From Pichia kudriavzevii (taxonomy: Eukaryota > Ascomycota > Pichiomycetes > Pichiales > Pichiaceae), in assembly GCF_003054445.1 (NCBI RefSeq), contig NC_042507.1:2480001-2544000 (forward strand): a stretch of 64,000 bases of DNA. Direction: 5' to 3'. The translations under genes and the position numbers were made by a program. The notes under the pieces are model-generated. The model made no database searches, was not told where the DNA came from, and was given only the letters and a program-made list of their open reading frames with translations. Numbering within the stretch: the stretch's first letter is position 1; the number at the start of each line of letters is the position of its first letter. Shown here in pieces: positions 9,687 to 21,200 of this stretch.

Positions 9687-10226
9687 ATGTGTTAGTTACT
9701 TGTACTTTATTTGCACGACAAACTTTTTGTTGAATTTTTGCTGTTATGTTAAACATCCACAACTGTATTTTGTTTCAGTTTTCAAATGGCAACCAATATG
9801 CTTGGCATCTCAGAGTTTTTCTAACTTTTTTTTGTCTCTCCCACATTCTTCACCTGTTGGTCGTTTCCTTGAATGAATCCTTTTTTATCTGTTGCCAACT
9901 ACAACGTAATTGTTCCCTTTTTCCCCCTTTTTAATTATATTTTTTTCTGTAAGTTTTATATTCTTTCTTTTTTTGCCTAGCTGGTTACTGTTCGTCGTGA
10001 TATCATTTTGTTCAGTCTCTATATAATCCACTTGCTTTTGGTACCCAAACATCCGTTATATTAAGTTCGTGAAAAATTATTATCTCAGTAACTGCATTTG
10101 AGATAACAATTTACGTAAACGCGGTCTCAAATAATTATTTGGTCTTTGCCTTCCTTCTTCATATGCAGTACTTTCTACTGGTCTTCTTCAACATTGAGCG
10201 AAGGTCTGTCTTACTGGAGATTAGTT
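9687..10226. other. Tubulin 3' region and promoter of the zinc-cluster gene
   Basis: A 540-bp AT- and T-rich stretch. A TATA-like TATATAA lies at 10020-10026, about 200 bp upstream of the next ATG. Open reading frames across it have no coding character. No RNA gene is seen. Confidence 0.5.
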
Positions 10227-13211
10227 ATGAGTGATTCGTCTGATTATAAAATCAAGAAGACCAGAAACAGGGTTCCAAAATCTTGCGAAAATTGTAGGAA
10301 AAAAAAACTGAAATGTGATAGAGAAAATCCATGTTCGAATTGTGTGAAAAGTCGATCAGCAGTGTCTTGCAAATATGCCACTATCCAATCCACTTTACCA
10401 AAAGTGAACCTCAGCAATGAAATTATAAGACTTAAATTGCAAGTGAATAAGCTAGAGAGGATTCTGAAAATAAATAATATTGACCTCTCTCTATATGAGA
10501 ATGTGTTTCCAAGTTTAAGCAAGGAAGATTCCGATGAAAGTGTTCAGGAGGAAATGATTTCACTAACTGAAAAGTTTGACACAATGTTAATAAAAGAAAA
10601 CAAAATTATGCATTCAGGAACTACATCATATTTAGCCTTTATAAACAGTGACAAGTATATCTCTCCATTGTTTGAAATTTCAGCAAAAAAATATAAGAAG
10701 CTATATGAGGACTTTCAAAAGAAGCAAAGAACAAAAGCGTCTGAGTACAAACAAGAAATCCTAAGTGGAAACTACCTTTCTCTGTTGTCTACCTCCACGG
10801 ATGAAATATGTGAACTACATACGAAATCAGATCCTGCGAGTTCAATGCAAATAAAATTGATTTTTGAAATTATTGAAGATATAAATAAAATGCTTCCTCC
10901 ACTTGATGTTGTGAATTCATTAATTGATCGTTTCTTCTTATATGTCTATCCGTTCTTACCTTTTATTAACGAAGAGATATTTAGAGAAGAAATTAGTTAT
11001 GTCATTATTCCCTTTGACGACGGAAGTTGCAAGCTCGGAATAACACATTTACAAAATGCATCAATTATTAGCTTACTGTTAATAGTATTAAGATTTGCTT
11101 TTTTGACCGAAAATAATAAGGAAGACTCGGATAATAATAAGAACACTTTGGATCTGTTGGTTGATTTTAAGTACGTAATTGGTTCCTGTTATGTATCAGC
11201 AGCCAAAAACTTGTTAATGTCACTACCCAGTGACGATAACATTTTCAGGACAATCACACTTAGAAATATTCAGGTGTTATTGTACTTAAGATTATATCAG
11301 TTATACTCACCAGAGATGCATGAGGATAACAGGGAGAATATTTTTTCCTTAGCCATGTTAATACAAATGTGTAGGTCTTTTGGTGCAAATAGAGACCCGT
11401 CAAAGTTTCCTTCCGTTTTTACTGACTCAAGAGGTAACAATATTTGGAGGAGGATTTTTTACAAATTAATCGCATTGGATGTTGATAATTCATATGAACA
11501 TGGATGCCCTCTTATTATATCCGATAATGAGTTCGATGTGAGGTTGCCATCTCTTACTGATCATGAATTAAGTGTATTGCGAAATTATGCAAAAGTGAAA
11601 ACCGGATCCAAATCACCGGATGAAATCAAACATTTAGTTATAGAACATGCAATCAACAAAGAGGTTGCTCTGGAGTATGAGGTTTCAAAACTCACGAGGG
11701 AAGGTTTAAATGCCTTTCAGAATTTTAACAAACCAACTACCAAAGGCAAGATGATCGAAATTGTTAGGAAAATGCAGAATTTTGTGGATAATAGAATTCC
11801 AAGTTTCTGGGAAATGTTGCAGGACAATATGGAATTACAAAATTTGGAGGAAACTTTCAAAGTTCCTAAAATTAGAAAGTTTGAAATAAGATTTATGCTA
11901 CAGACGTACCTTAATGGATTTCATTATCTTCTCTTTTTAAATGAAAATAAAAACAATGGTAACGATTCTGATTATAATACGGTAAACTCCGGCAGTGCCA
12001 ACAGTGATGATGGATATTCCAACTCCAATGATAATGTAAACGAAACTTATTATTCAAACGGACCTGATGAACTTAGCGCTCGTGCAGCGGAAACTTCGTT
12101 GACCATCTTAAAGATCAACCATGATTACTGTCATTACATGACCCATCTTGATGACGCTGAGAATAAAACAAAACAACATCAAGCAATCAAATCATTTTCT
12201 GCAAACTGTGATGTTTTCCTCCTCAATCGAATACAGACATCATTTATTAGACCATTTCTTTTCTTATCATCCAGTTTCTTGAAGTTCATTGGAGACGGGC
12301 ATTGCAGAATTAGTTCAGTTATTGGCAAATTTTCTAACACCATCGATGCTACAGTCATTTTAAAGTGGCTTAATGTGAATATTGAATTTGAAACTTCTCC
12401 AGGAGAATCAGAATTTTCACTGTTGCTTTTCCAGTATATCAAAAATATATTCTTTTACAATCATATGTTGAGAAATGATTACTATGCATCTTGGAAAATT
12501 TCAGTCTATATCAAGATTTTCATAAACTATTTTAATGAGTATCACAAAGAAAAATGCCAAAATTACTTGCAACCTCAATTTGTTTCAGCTCTTCACAAAA
12601 CTTCGCCGGAATATAGCCCGATAAAATCCGGAGATTCCAGCAATAACTTTGCTGAAAATGAAGGATATTATTCAAATTCTGCCAATACAGACGAATTAAC
12701 ATCGAATATGTCAGAAGGATCCAAAGACAAGGATTTTGCGTTTATGAATGAATTTATGGATACTGCTGTACCTGAAGAACAAGATATAAATTTTGAGAAT
12801 GCAAGTGCCAACTTAGATTCTCTAATATTTGATAATTTTGACAAGATGGTAGACGACATTATGAATGATTCCATAAATAGAAATAGTTTAATAATGAATG
12901 ACTCTATGTTTGGCCATAAAGATTTGCGAGGGGTTTCATATGGTAAGCAAGAAATCAACACTAATTCCTCGGCAGGTTTCGGTCATCATATAAAACGAGA
13001 GGAAGATAAAGGCAAAGAGCAATTCCTTCAAGCTGTACACTCTGATCATGGCGTGAGACATACTCATCAGGAAGGCTCTAAACTTTTTACTCCACAGACT
13101 AACTTATTTCCAAGATTATCAAGCAACGAAGCTAAAGATACGCTAGATCCAAATTCTGGCTCTACATTCAACGAAATGATGTCTCAATTCCTCAGTAATT
13201 CATCTGTGTAA
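10227..13211 (+). CDS. Zn2Cys6 fungal transcription factor, target unknown
   Basis: A 994-residue protein; the first ATG in frame is at 10227 (MSDSSDYKIKK), and the open frame to its left has no ATG. The zinc cluster has Cys at residues 20, 23, 30, 36, 39 and 48 with spacing C-X2-C-X6-C-X5-C-X2-C-X8-C, in a basic context (CRKKKLKCDRENPCSNC). A short leucine-containing coiled coil follows (about 65-85). A middle homology region typical of fungal-specific factors covers roughly residues 220-620, including FFLYVYPFLPFINEEIFREE. The last 200 residues are Asn/Ser/Asp-rich and may be an activation region. I cannot assign it to a named regulator. It converges on THI80 with only 29 bp between stops. 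Confidence 0.88.
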   Translation: MSDSSDYKIKKTRNRVPKSCENCRKKKLKCDRENPCSNCVKSRSAVSCKYATIQSTLPKVNLSNEIIRLKLQVNKLERILKINNIDLSLYENVFPSLSKEDSDESVQEEMISLTEKFDTMLIKENKIMHSGTTSYLAFINSDKYISPLFEISAKKYKKLYEDFQKKQRTKASEYKQEILSGNYLSLLSTSTDEICELHTKSDPASSMQIKLIFEIIEDINKMLPPLDVVNSLIDRFFLYVYPFLPFINEEIFREEISYVIIPFDDGSCKLGITHLQNASIISLLLIVLRFAFLTENNKEDSDNNKNTLDLLVDFKYVIGSCYVSAAKNLLMSLPSDDNIFRTITLRNIQVLLYLRLYQLYSPEMHEDNRENIFSLAMLIQMCRSFGANRDPSKFPSVFTDSRGNNIWRRIFYKLIALDVDNSYEHGCPLIISDNEFDVRLPSLTDHELSVLRNYAKVKTGSKSPDEIKHLVIEHAINKEVALEYEVSKLTREGLNAFQNFNKPTTKGKMIEIVRKMQNFVDNRIPSFWEMLQDNMELQNLEETFKVPKIRKFEIRFMLQTYLNGFHYLLFLNENKNNGNDSDYNTVNSGSANSDDGYSNSNDNVNETYYSNGPDELSARAAETSLTILKINHDYCHYMTHLDDAENKTKQHQAIKSFSANCDVFLLNRIQTSFIRPFLFLSSSFLKFIGDGHCRISSVIGKFSNTIDATVILKWLNVNIEFETSPGESEFSLLLFQYIKNIFFYNHMLRNDYYASWKISVYIKIFINYFNEYHKEKCQNYLQPQFVSALHKTSPEYSPIKSGDSSNNFAENEGYYSNSANTDELTSNMSEGSKDKDFAFMNEFMDTAVPEEQDINFENASANLDSLIFDNFDKMVDDIMNDSINRNSLIMNDSMFGHKDLRGVSYGKQEINTNSSAGFGHHIKREEDKGKEQFLQAVHSDHGVRHTHQEGSKLFTPQTNLFPRLSSNEAKDTLDPNSGSTFNEMMSQFLSNSSV

Positions 13212-13240
13212 TCATTCATTTTTACCCTTTATTGTTTTAT

Positions 13241-14203
13241 TTATAGTTCCAAAGTCAAAAACAATGGTTTATTTGTTTCTATAATAAAACCTTCATTTCC
13301 CACTTGCAAGTTTGAGGAAGACATTTTTGATTTAACATCAGTTTCCCAGTGTAGGACATCCCATTTGAGACCATGTGTACTGATTACTGCAGGCTCCATA
13401 ATCGGCAATAAACCAACATTTCTCAGACCAGGTCTAGACTTTTCAGTTTCATGACCAAAAAACACAAGCTCTTGATCTTTGTCCAATTTCGGGTAATCGA
13501 TTAAATTGCAGCCTTCTTTCAGTAGTATTATAAACTCTAGGTGTTCCGGATTAATCATAACAAATTGTAATTGTGGTCTGGTTACCGAATACCTCCATAT
13601 TTGATTGATTGTAGCCATTGTTTGATCAAACCTTCCACCAACACCACCCAGTAATAAAATCTGTATATCTTGATTATGACTACTACTATCATTATTCAAA
13701 CTTCCCAATTCTTCCTCTTTCTTGACTAAACCGTCAATGGTATCAAATTCGGCTACTTCATCCAAAATATGAGCATGATTGCAATGAATGTTAATCAAGC
13801 ATGTAGACTTTTGAAAGTCGGTACAGTATTGAGAATCCTGCAAGATAACTTGAGTGCCTCTCGATTTGTAGTAGTCAATATTACTTTGTTTGGCGCTATC
13901 TAAATCCCCTATAACATAATCTGGTACAAATGATTCATCAAAATTACGAAGTCTGTTCAGGCCACCATCTGCGCATACCTTCAAATCAGTTAGTTCCCAT
14001 AATTTTGAGAATAGCTCAATGTTGATATTTATGGTCTGGTTGAGAATTAGTAATGCCGTTTTCGATGTCCGTTTCATTGTGCTATCAAAATAAGATAATG
14101 GATTGAATCGCAGAGATATATCTGAATCACCTATTTTGTTGGTCGCAAAATACCTCTTTATTGATATTTTATCTTCATTCTCAATAACTTTTTCACTACT
14201 CAT
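13241..14203 (-). CDS. THI80: Thiamine pyrophosphokinase
   Basis: A 320-residue protein, close to S. cerevisiae Thi80 (319). It transfers pyrophosphate from ATP to thiamine to make thiamine diphosphate. Family motifs are present: LTDLKVCADGGLNRL near residue 75, DYVIGDLDSAK near 95, DQEL-containing turn, and LLLGGVGGRFDQTMATINQI around 183-202. The C-terminal TPK-B1 thiamine-binding domain includes GLLPIMEPAVISTHGLKWD. The ATG at 14201-14203 gives a Ser/Glu/Lys-rich N-terminus of about 30 residues before the fold. Its 3' end meets the zinc-cluster gene tail to tail. Confidence 0.93.
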   Translation of the reverse strand: MSSEKVIENEDKISIKRYFATNKIGDSDISLRFNPLSYFDSTMKRTSKTALLILNQTININIELFSKLWELTDLKVCADGGLNRLRNFDESFVPDYVIGDLDSAKQSNIDYYKSRGTQVILQDSQYCTDFQKSTCLINIHCNHAHILDEVAEFDTIDGLVKKEEELGSLNNDSSSHNQDIQILLLGGVGGRFDQTMATINQIWRYSVTRPQLQFVMINPEHLEFIILLKEGCNLIDYPKLDKDQELVFFGHETEKSRPGLRNVGLLPIMEPAVISTHGLKWDVLHWETDVKSKMSSSNLQVGNEGFIIETNKPLFLTLEL

Positions 14204-15064
14204 TTCACCGAGCGTTCATGTATTCTAGTCTTAACACGCAGATCAATTAAACCAAGCGCAAACAGATACGACAATTCAAAAAATGCTTCAGATTGAGTGC
14301 AAGCGGCATTTTGTAATACAATATCACACTATCACACTATCAGCATTTCACAAATTTGTAATTCGTTGGCGGTGCACTGGCGTAGTTTTTAAATAAAAAA
14401 AGAAGGCACCAACCAGGAAAAAACAACATAAAAGAATTTCATTACTTTCACTTGCCGACGTGGGCCTAAATCCTGATATATTCTACTATTAGTGAGATCT
14501 TTAATGTATTAGTCCTGAAAGAAATCATGGCTACATATTCTGCACTCTGCAGAGGATATAAGCTTTCAAATAGGAAAGGATGATGAGAAAAATGATACTA
14601 TCCTTACAGATAAGGACACCACTGTGTTACTATTGATCACGTAAGTTCCACAAATATACTTTGGTTGGCATCTAGAGCTTTCCAGTCCAGAAATAAACTA
14701 ATTGTATATAATGTGCAAATATGCATAGATATGCACAGACATGCACAACGATACGCGCCAAAAAGCACTAACAACAAAAGATCAGCGCTAATCACGCGAG
14801 CAAAGCAATTAAGAAAGTGCGGCACAGAACTAAAGTTCTTTTTTTTTCGCCAATTCTTAACTCCAGGCTTTGATATCTTTTATTTGCGTTCCTAGTCTCA
14901 TTAAAATTTTGATGAGCTACTACTCCATCGATTGGAAAAGGGGTCAGTTTTCTCTTTATTTCATTTTGTTTTCTTTGTTGCTACACGAAGTTAGTTCTAG
15001 TTGAAACATCAAGTTTAGTAGGAAATACTGATTGATATAGAAATTTACATCTTAAAAATTGAAA
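14204..15064. other. Long gene-free region between THI80 and the aspartyl protease gene
   Basis: An 861-bp stretch holding two promoters. There is a short tandem TATCACAC pair near 14323-14340, a TATATAAT at 14705-14712, and phased ATGCA/ATGCAC words at 14720-14750. Open reading frames here are short and of random composition. I found no tRNA A/B-box pair and no intron signals. The length fits a regulated promoter for the protease gene, which is inference. Confidence 0.45.
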
Positions 15065-16201
15065 ATGCAACTGAGGACACACACTTGGTTATCTCTGACA
15101 GCAGTTCCTTATATCTGTAACTCGCTGCCAATCAATACACCCAGTCCTAGGTCTTTGACATTTGATACAAGATTGCGAAATAGTGCTCATTTGGTTCAGC
15201 AACTTGAAAAGAGAGACACCATACTAAACGTTGATACATCTATTCACCAAGTTTTATTGACTATTCCTATGAGTATTGCCAATCAAGATGTAGAATTGGT
15301 CGTGGATACAGGTTCTCGTACAACATGGTTATATAATGGAATTAACAATATAAACCACATGTTGTGTGAGTCTAACTCTTGTCTTAAATCTGAAAATGGT
15401 CTAACCATTCACCATGATGAAGATTACAGCATCCAATATGCAGGTCATTTTGGTGCTAGCGGAAAATGGGCTACTGGTGAACTTTCAGTTGGTAATTCTG
15501 ATAAAGCAAATTTTAAGTTTGGTTTGGCCGATCAACTTGACGGATTTGTTTCTTATTCCTGGTCAGGATTCGGATATAATTCTTATAACAAAGACTTAAA
15601 TTCGATACACATACTTGACGCCCTAAAGAGTGCCAACGCAATCGACAACCGAGTCTTTGAACTTCGTTATGATAATTCTTATGATTGGGGTAAAGAAATT
15701 ATGGGTACCGGTTCTTTAACCATTGGTGATTATGATCACAGTAAAAGCTACAACTTTTTCCCTCTTGATAATGAGAATTCTCCTTACTATAGAATTCAAG
15801 CTCAATCTGTTCACAATAATGAAGGCGATAGAATGAATCTGAGAAGCACTAAGCTGGTTGGTTTTGACTCTGGCTCAACATCATCTTATTTGAAAAGTAT
15901 TTATAAGGATGTTATTTTATCTCAAGTCACCTTTGACGAAAATTTGCCAGGTTTTTTCTCATGTTCTAAGTATAAAGATTTTAAAATTACACTGCAGATT
16001 ACAGACAATTTCTCTCTCACTGTTGCACTCACCGATCTCTCTTGGAATAAGTACCAAGAAGACTATGATCTGTGTCAGTTGATGATTGAAACCCTGGATG
16101 ATGGCGATACCTCGGAAATAATCTTTGGCCAGTATTACTTGAAAAACTTTAACTCTGTTTTCGATATTGACAATGCACAATTCGGTATCTCCACTGATTA
16201 A
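15065..16201 (+). CDS. Secreted pepsin-type aspartyl protease
   Basis: A 378-residue protein starting at the ATG at 15065. A weak signal peptide (TWLSLTAVPYICNSLP) is followed by a short propeptide ending at Lys-Arg, residues 49-50, a likely Kex2 site. Both catalytic motifs are visible: VVDTGSRTTWL with Asp81 and GFDSGSTSSYL with Asp268. After the first motif, Arg-Thr-Thr replaces the usual Ser-(Asp/Ser)-Leu. The flap Tyr is plausibly in YSIQYAGHFGASGKW. The end, YYLKNFNSVFDIDNAQFGIS, is typical for candidapepsin-like enzymes, with no GPI-type hydrophobic tail, so it is probably released rather than wall-anchored. Which SAP/YPS member it corresponds to is not clear. Confidence 0.85.
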   Translation: MQLRTHTWLSLTAVPYICNSLPINTPSPRSLTFDTRLRNSAHLVQQLEKRDTILNVDTSIHQVLLTIPMSIANQDVELVVDTGSRTTWLYNGINNINHMLCESNSCLKSENGLTIHHDEDYSIQYAGHFGASGKWATGELSVGNSDKANFKFGLADQLDGFVSYSWSGFGYNSYNKDLNSIHILDALKSANAIDNRVFELRYDNSYDWGKEIMGTGSLTIGDYDHSKSYNFFPLDNENSPYYRIQAQSVHNNEGDRMNLRSTKLVGFDSGSTSSYLKSIYKDVILSQVTFDENLPGFFSCSKYKDFKITLQITDNFSLTVALTDLSWNKYQEDYDLCQLMIETLDDGDTSEIIFGQYYLKNFNSVFDIDNAQFGISTD

Positions 16202-17174
16202 TTTTATGATGCATCAGTCACGTCTAGCCTTATTTATATTCACCTATACCGCGTATAGTCTTACATTATATAACAATCCCGAAGTAGGATTTTTGCAGCT
16301 CTCCTAAACATACACGTATTGCCGTTTCATAGTACTTGAGTATCAGTCCACATATGTTTGAAAATACTCTTCTGATAAATAGGCCCCAGACCTTCTAAAT
16401 GCCCTACTTTGATACAACTATTGCCATCTGTAAATAAGACCACTATTATAGAGAAAATTGAAATCTTCCATAAACAATCAATGAATGCTTTTTTAATTTG
16501 ATCAAAAAATAAATGCATTTCGCATTAAGCAGCTGCAATGACGCATTTCAATGTATGAAAGAAAACTTTCATCAAGAATTATTATACGCATTACAATTTG
16601 CGGTGCGTAATTTTACGGCCGAATTTAAAAAACAAGCGCATAGCCCCACAACAACCTTCTGTGTTGTGGCCTAAGAGTGGGGAAATGTTTTCGGTGGTAT
16701 AGGTTATCTTTCAAAAAAAAACCTGATGTTCAATACCTTTAGGCAGAGTGATTAGTAAGAGCAAATAGTGTACTTTAGAAAAGCGTTATTCAATGACCAA
16801 AAATCTTTAGTTGAAGCTTTTTTCCTGAGTATTTTTTGAATAAACCAAATTTACGACTAAATCAGAATAAAAGAAAGGTTGGTATTACCGCTGATAAGTA
16901 AGTGACCTAAACATTTTGACTTACAATGTAGTTTCCAAAATAAACAGCATAGTTACTCAACAGTACAAGGCTAGAGTATTACTATCCTGATCTCTAAATC
17001 TCATTCCACTTTTAAAAGTATTATGACAATATATCTTAAATTATATTGTTATTGGGTTCTATCGATTATTATAAGGACATAAAAACCAAAAATATACAAT
17101 ATACAAAGCTTGAATAGAATCATAAGATATGGCAGCTGGGCCAGGGGGATTACACAATTTCAATGGAACAAATT
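16202..17174. other. Long AT-rich region between the aspartyl protease and CKB2 3' ends
   Basis: A 973-bp stretch between two converging genes, where no promoter is needed; that makes it unusually long. It contains a perfect hairpin, CCACAACA and TGTTGTGG (16646-16653 and 16662-16669), with an 8-nt loop, next to GC-richer sequence (16605-16700). The rest is AT-rich with stop codons in every frame. A non-coding RNA gene is possible but I cannot assign a class. Confidence 0.4.
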
Positions 17175-17945
17175 TTATTTTTTATTTCTGCTTCGTTTGT
17201 TTGTCTTAACACGTTCATATTCGGGAACCGGTTTAGCAAAGCCTCCTGGTGTTTCTTCATCATGCTTTATTTCTTTTTTATCCAAGTTCTCAATCAATTT
17301 TTGTTTTTGTAAAGTTCTCCATCTCGTTAATTGTGCATTTTCATGGATTTGAAATCCAAATATTTTAGGAGTGAAAATTTCTGTATTATGTGAAGGTACT
17401 AATTCTGGATAAGTTTGTAGAAACATAGCTGGAAATGACGTACCAAAGAAAGCCCCATCAATAGATGCATGTCTCGATGACTTGGGGTTATAGATATCCT
17501 CACAATTTGGGCAATACAACTTGACACTTTCAACTCTTGGTGTATCTGATAACCCTATTGGGAGCAATGGCGTCAACTTACAATAGACTCTTGGACAAAA
17601 TCCAAAATCTCCGTTCCTATATTTCTCAAGCATTTTGTTCAAACCTCTCATTGTAATAATAAATCTAGCATGGATCAATGCATATAAAAGTTTTGCACTC
17701 TCTTCGATATTTCTTTTTACTTCAGCAGGTTGATCTTCATTAATCTGCTGATGGTCAGTTATTATGTCAATCAACAGGGAAATTCTATCGACATACTGAT
17801 TTAATCCTGTCAAATTAAAACGATCTGTGATGTATTCGACATCGACATCACAAAAATATTCGTTACCTCTGGTGCCTAAAAACCAATCAATCCAGTATTC
17901 TGTGTACTCTGACCCAGAATCAGATATGTACTCCTGCTGTGCCAT
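17175..17945 (-). CDS. CKB2: Casein kinase II regulatory (beta) subunit
   Basis: A 256-residue protein. The ATG at 17943-17945 (MAQQEYISDSGSEYTEYWID) is chosen because the open frame upstream has only a TTG. It has the CK2-beta core: WIDWFLGTRGNEYFCDVD, the acidic-loop region without a long Asp/Glu insert, and the zinc-binding pairs CPRVYC and CPNC that form the dimer interface. GAFFGTSFPAMFLQTYPEL and PKIFGFQIHENAQLTRW follow. The lack of the long acidic insert and the overall match favour Ckb2 over Ckb1. CK2 phosphorylates many nuclear and cytosolic proteins; beta dimers dock the two catalytic subunits. It is divergent from HIR2 (268 bp). Confidence 0.92.
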   Translation of the reverse strand: MAQQEYISDSGSEYTEYWIDWFLGTRGNEYFCDVDVEYITDRFNLTGLNQYVDRISLLIDIITDHQQINEDQPAEVKRNIEESAKLLYALIHARFIITMRGLNKMLEKYRNGDFGFCPRVYCKLTPLLPIGLSDTPRVESVKLYCPNCEDIYNPKSSRHASIDGAFFGTSFPAMFLQTYPELVPSHNTEIFTPKIFGFQIHENAQLTRWRTLQKQKLIENLDKKEIKHDEETPGGFAKPVPEYERVKTNKRSRNKK

Positions 17946-18213
17946 ATGGTTTTCCGTATATCCGTAGGAATGCAACTATTTGCCCTCCCTCCTAGGTTCC
18001 ACATAAAATCCATATCCACCAAGTACTGTTTCACTCCTAGATGTCCAATTTTGAATACTTTTTCCAGCGAGCAATTTCGATTTCGAATCAAATTACTATT
18101 ACATGTCTATACAGGCCTTTTCTTTTCTCCATGGCTATATTGCCCGAGGTTCACATATAAACTAATTCTGAAGGTTGCAATATAGGCTAGGGTATCGCAG
18201 AGAAAAAAGTAAA

Positions 18214-21200
18214 ATGTATTTTCACAATGGGTTGCTAGAACAGGGCTCTTCTTCATATGTCTCCATAAATTCATCAAATCAATTTATGGCCACAGCAAGC
18301 AATGAAGGTAACATAACAATTAGATCAATCGCCAAGATCCAGGAATTGTATGAAAACACTGAAAATAAACTTATACCAACAACCAATACCAATATAGACC
18401 CATTGAAAAAGTATACAACTCAGTTTGAAGTTGCGAAAACTCCAGAGTTGGATACAATGAAACTACAGCAGGCACAGCAAATACTAAACACAGTTAACGT
18501 TAGAAGTAGAAGTAAAATCACATGCTTAAGGTATGCCAACTTATTAACGAATTCGAATTTACTAGCAGCTGTTTACAAAAATGGTGAAGTCTATATCATT
18601 ACAACACCACAAGATCCAGCAAAATGTCGTGTGCAACAAATTTTCAAATACACCAATGGCCAGGTTGCCGATTTCGTGTGGTCTGCTGATGACCAATTGA
18701 TGGCTTTTTCAACCTTCAACAATAAGGTCATAATTTATGATGTCATATATGGTAAAGTTTTGGCGACGCTGAACCCTCATTATAACATTGAAACTTTAAA
18801 TCCAAAAGGCAATAAAATTGAAATTTCAGCCACCCCTATCAAAGGTATAGCATTTGATCGCTTGGGTAATGATACTTTATGCACACTTGGTGACGATAAA
18901 ATATTGAATATCGTGAAATATAAATTGGTGAGTGATGTCATTTTAGGAAGAATATTTCAGTACGAAATTGTTCAAGAGTTGAATGACATTGTTTCGAGCT
19001 CTAAGCTGAACAAATCAGCTATAGACAAGATATCATTTTCTCCTGATGATGATCTTATAGTTTTACCAAATACATCCAAAAATAAAGCAATGAAGTTAAC
19101 GGTGCTCCGGAGAGATAACAAAACATATCAGCTAAATAATGAGTTATCAGCGGTCGGTTTTAAATCTTACATGTCATTGTTTTCTCCTAGAGTATATCAA
19201 AACGCAAAGGGAGAGAAAATATATGTTATTGCATCTGCTTCAGATACAACACTTTCAATTTGGAGAACCGACTCCTTTTTTCCACTTTATGTTGATTTCA
19301 CCAGTACGTCTACGATATCCAATCTTTGTTGGAGTTCTGACGGCATGATGCTATTTGTAACATATCAAAATAGTGGGATGTCAGTTGCTGTATTTAATAA
19401 AGAAGAATTTGGGAAACCAGTGTATGAAATGAATGCTTTATCAACAAATTTGTATAATAAAACCAAGGACACTTTACCGCTCGAATTTGAAAGGATGACA
19501 AAATGGAGACTCTTCATGAGAGATCATCCTGAAACGGTCAAGATAAGGGAAAAAGATCTTAATAACAGTGAGCTAAGGAAGCTAAAGATCAAAAAATTAC
19601 AAGTGAAAAATTCAGAGACACCAAAATCAGAGACACAGACACCTATGCCTACTACCGATACTACTATTGGAACCACAAACTTGGTTCCACTTGAACCTGC
19701 AAAATCGAAAGAAAAGCCGATTTATTTAAAGGAGGCACCATTAAAAAATAAGGAAACACCAACACAATCGAAAGAAAGTATGCCAGGATCAGAAAAAAGT
19801 ACAACAACGGAGAAAACAGAAGCAACGAAACAGGAAAAAACTAGAGATTCTGTCAATGAGAAAAGGGAGAAAAAGGACACAACGGATACAAAGAGACCGG
19901 AAAAGGCGGAGAAGGTAAATAAAGCTGAAAAGACAGAAAAAGTTAGCAAAGTGACAAAAGTTGAGAAGACTGAAAAAGCAGAAAATATGGAAAAGGACAA
20001 CTCTCGAAAAGAGAATCCCAAGAAGAGACCCCACCCAACGTCCAACTATGAGCTTTCATCCACTTCCGTTCCAAAAGATATCCATCTTAGGGTCGCTAAA
20101 ATGAGCAGAAAAGAATCATCTCAAAATGGGACAACAGCTCAAGCTCCAAGTAAAAAAAGAAAAGAAGTAGAGCCAGTTGAGTTTGTTGGTACTGTGATAA
20201 TTAACCCTCAGATTTCATTCAGTAACATACGTATAGCGATTCCAAAACTTAAGAAAGCAATTGGTTACAGCTTTATTGACGACGAGACTTTATCACTACA
20301 AGTAACAAACGGCAATGGACTGGAGTCACAACCAACAAGGATAGCCTTGATAAAGCAAATTTCCAGAGGTGAGCCAAAACAAATGTTTGTTGATTTTATT
20401 CCCCATAAGGTCCACGTAGTTAGCGGATCGTCACATTATATTGCTGTTTCGACACAGAATGGACAGATTATAACTTACACACAATCCGGCAGTCGTATAT
20501 TACCGGCTTTAATTTTGGGGTCACCACTTTCGTTTTTAGAGCTAAAGGATGAGTACCTTCTTGCTGTTACGTGTACGGGAGAATTGTTTGTTTGGAATCT
20601 AAAGGAAAGGAAGGCTCTATTCAAGTCCATCAGCTTATACCCACTACTCCAGCCACTTTACTCTTCCGGCCAAGCCTCTGCAACAAACGTTGATGGCGAA
20701 GACTCAAATGTTAATCTTGACGGAAATAACTTGGTTTTTTTAAATGGTGAGCTTTTAACCAAGAGCGAGAATGTGACGCTATGTTCAATCACATCACAGG
20801 GTATTCCTATAGTTACTTTAAGTAATGGGAACGGTTATTTATTTAATAAGGATATGAACACTTGGTCTTTGATCAGCGACTCGTGGTGGGCTTTTGGTTC
20901 TCAATACTGGGACAGTTCGTTATCAGCTGAAAGCACTAAGGGTATTGGATTATTGGAATACATGGAGTCGCATACTAATGAAGAAATAAACAGAAGAGGG
21001 AAAGCTAAATTTTTCATTAAGATATCCAAAATGATGTTGATGAGAGAGGGATATGAAAATCTAGAAACTATAATTTCACTAAATCATTTGGAGAATAAAA
21101 TCAACTTTTATATGAGTATGGACGATTATAAGAATTACAAACTCTACCTTATAATTTATGCTAAAAGGTTGAGTGAGTTGAATCTAAAAGCAAGACTGAT

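Noticed and set aside
10146-10226. 27-codon N-terminal extension of the zinc-cluster protein
   Set aside because: It has no ATG, and the first ATG (10227) gives a normal basic lead into the zinc cluster.
17946-17975. Ten-codon N-terminal extension of CKB2
   Set aside because: The extension starts with TTG; the ATG at 17945 gives a typical CK2-beta N-terminus.
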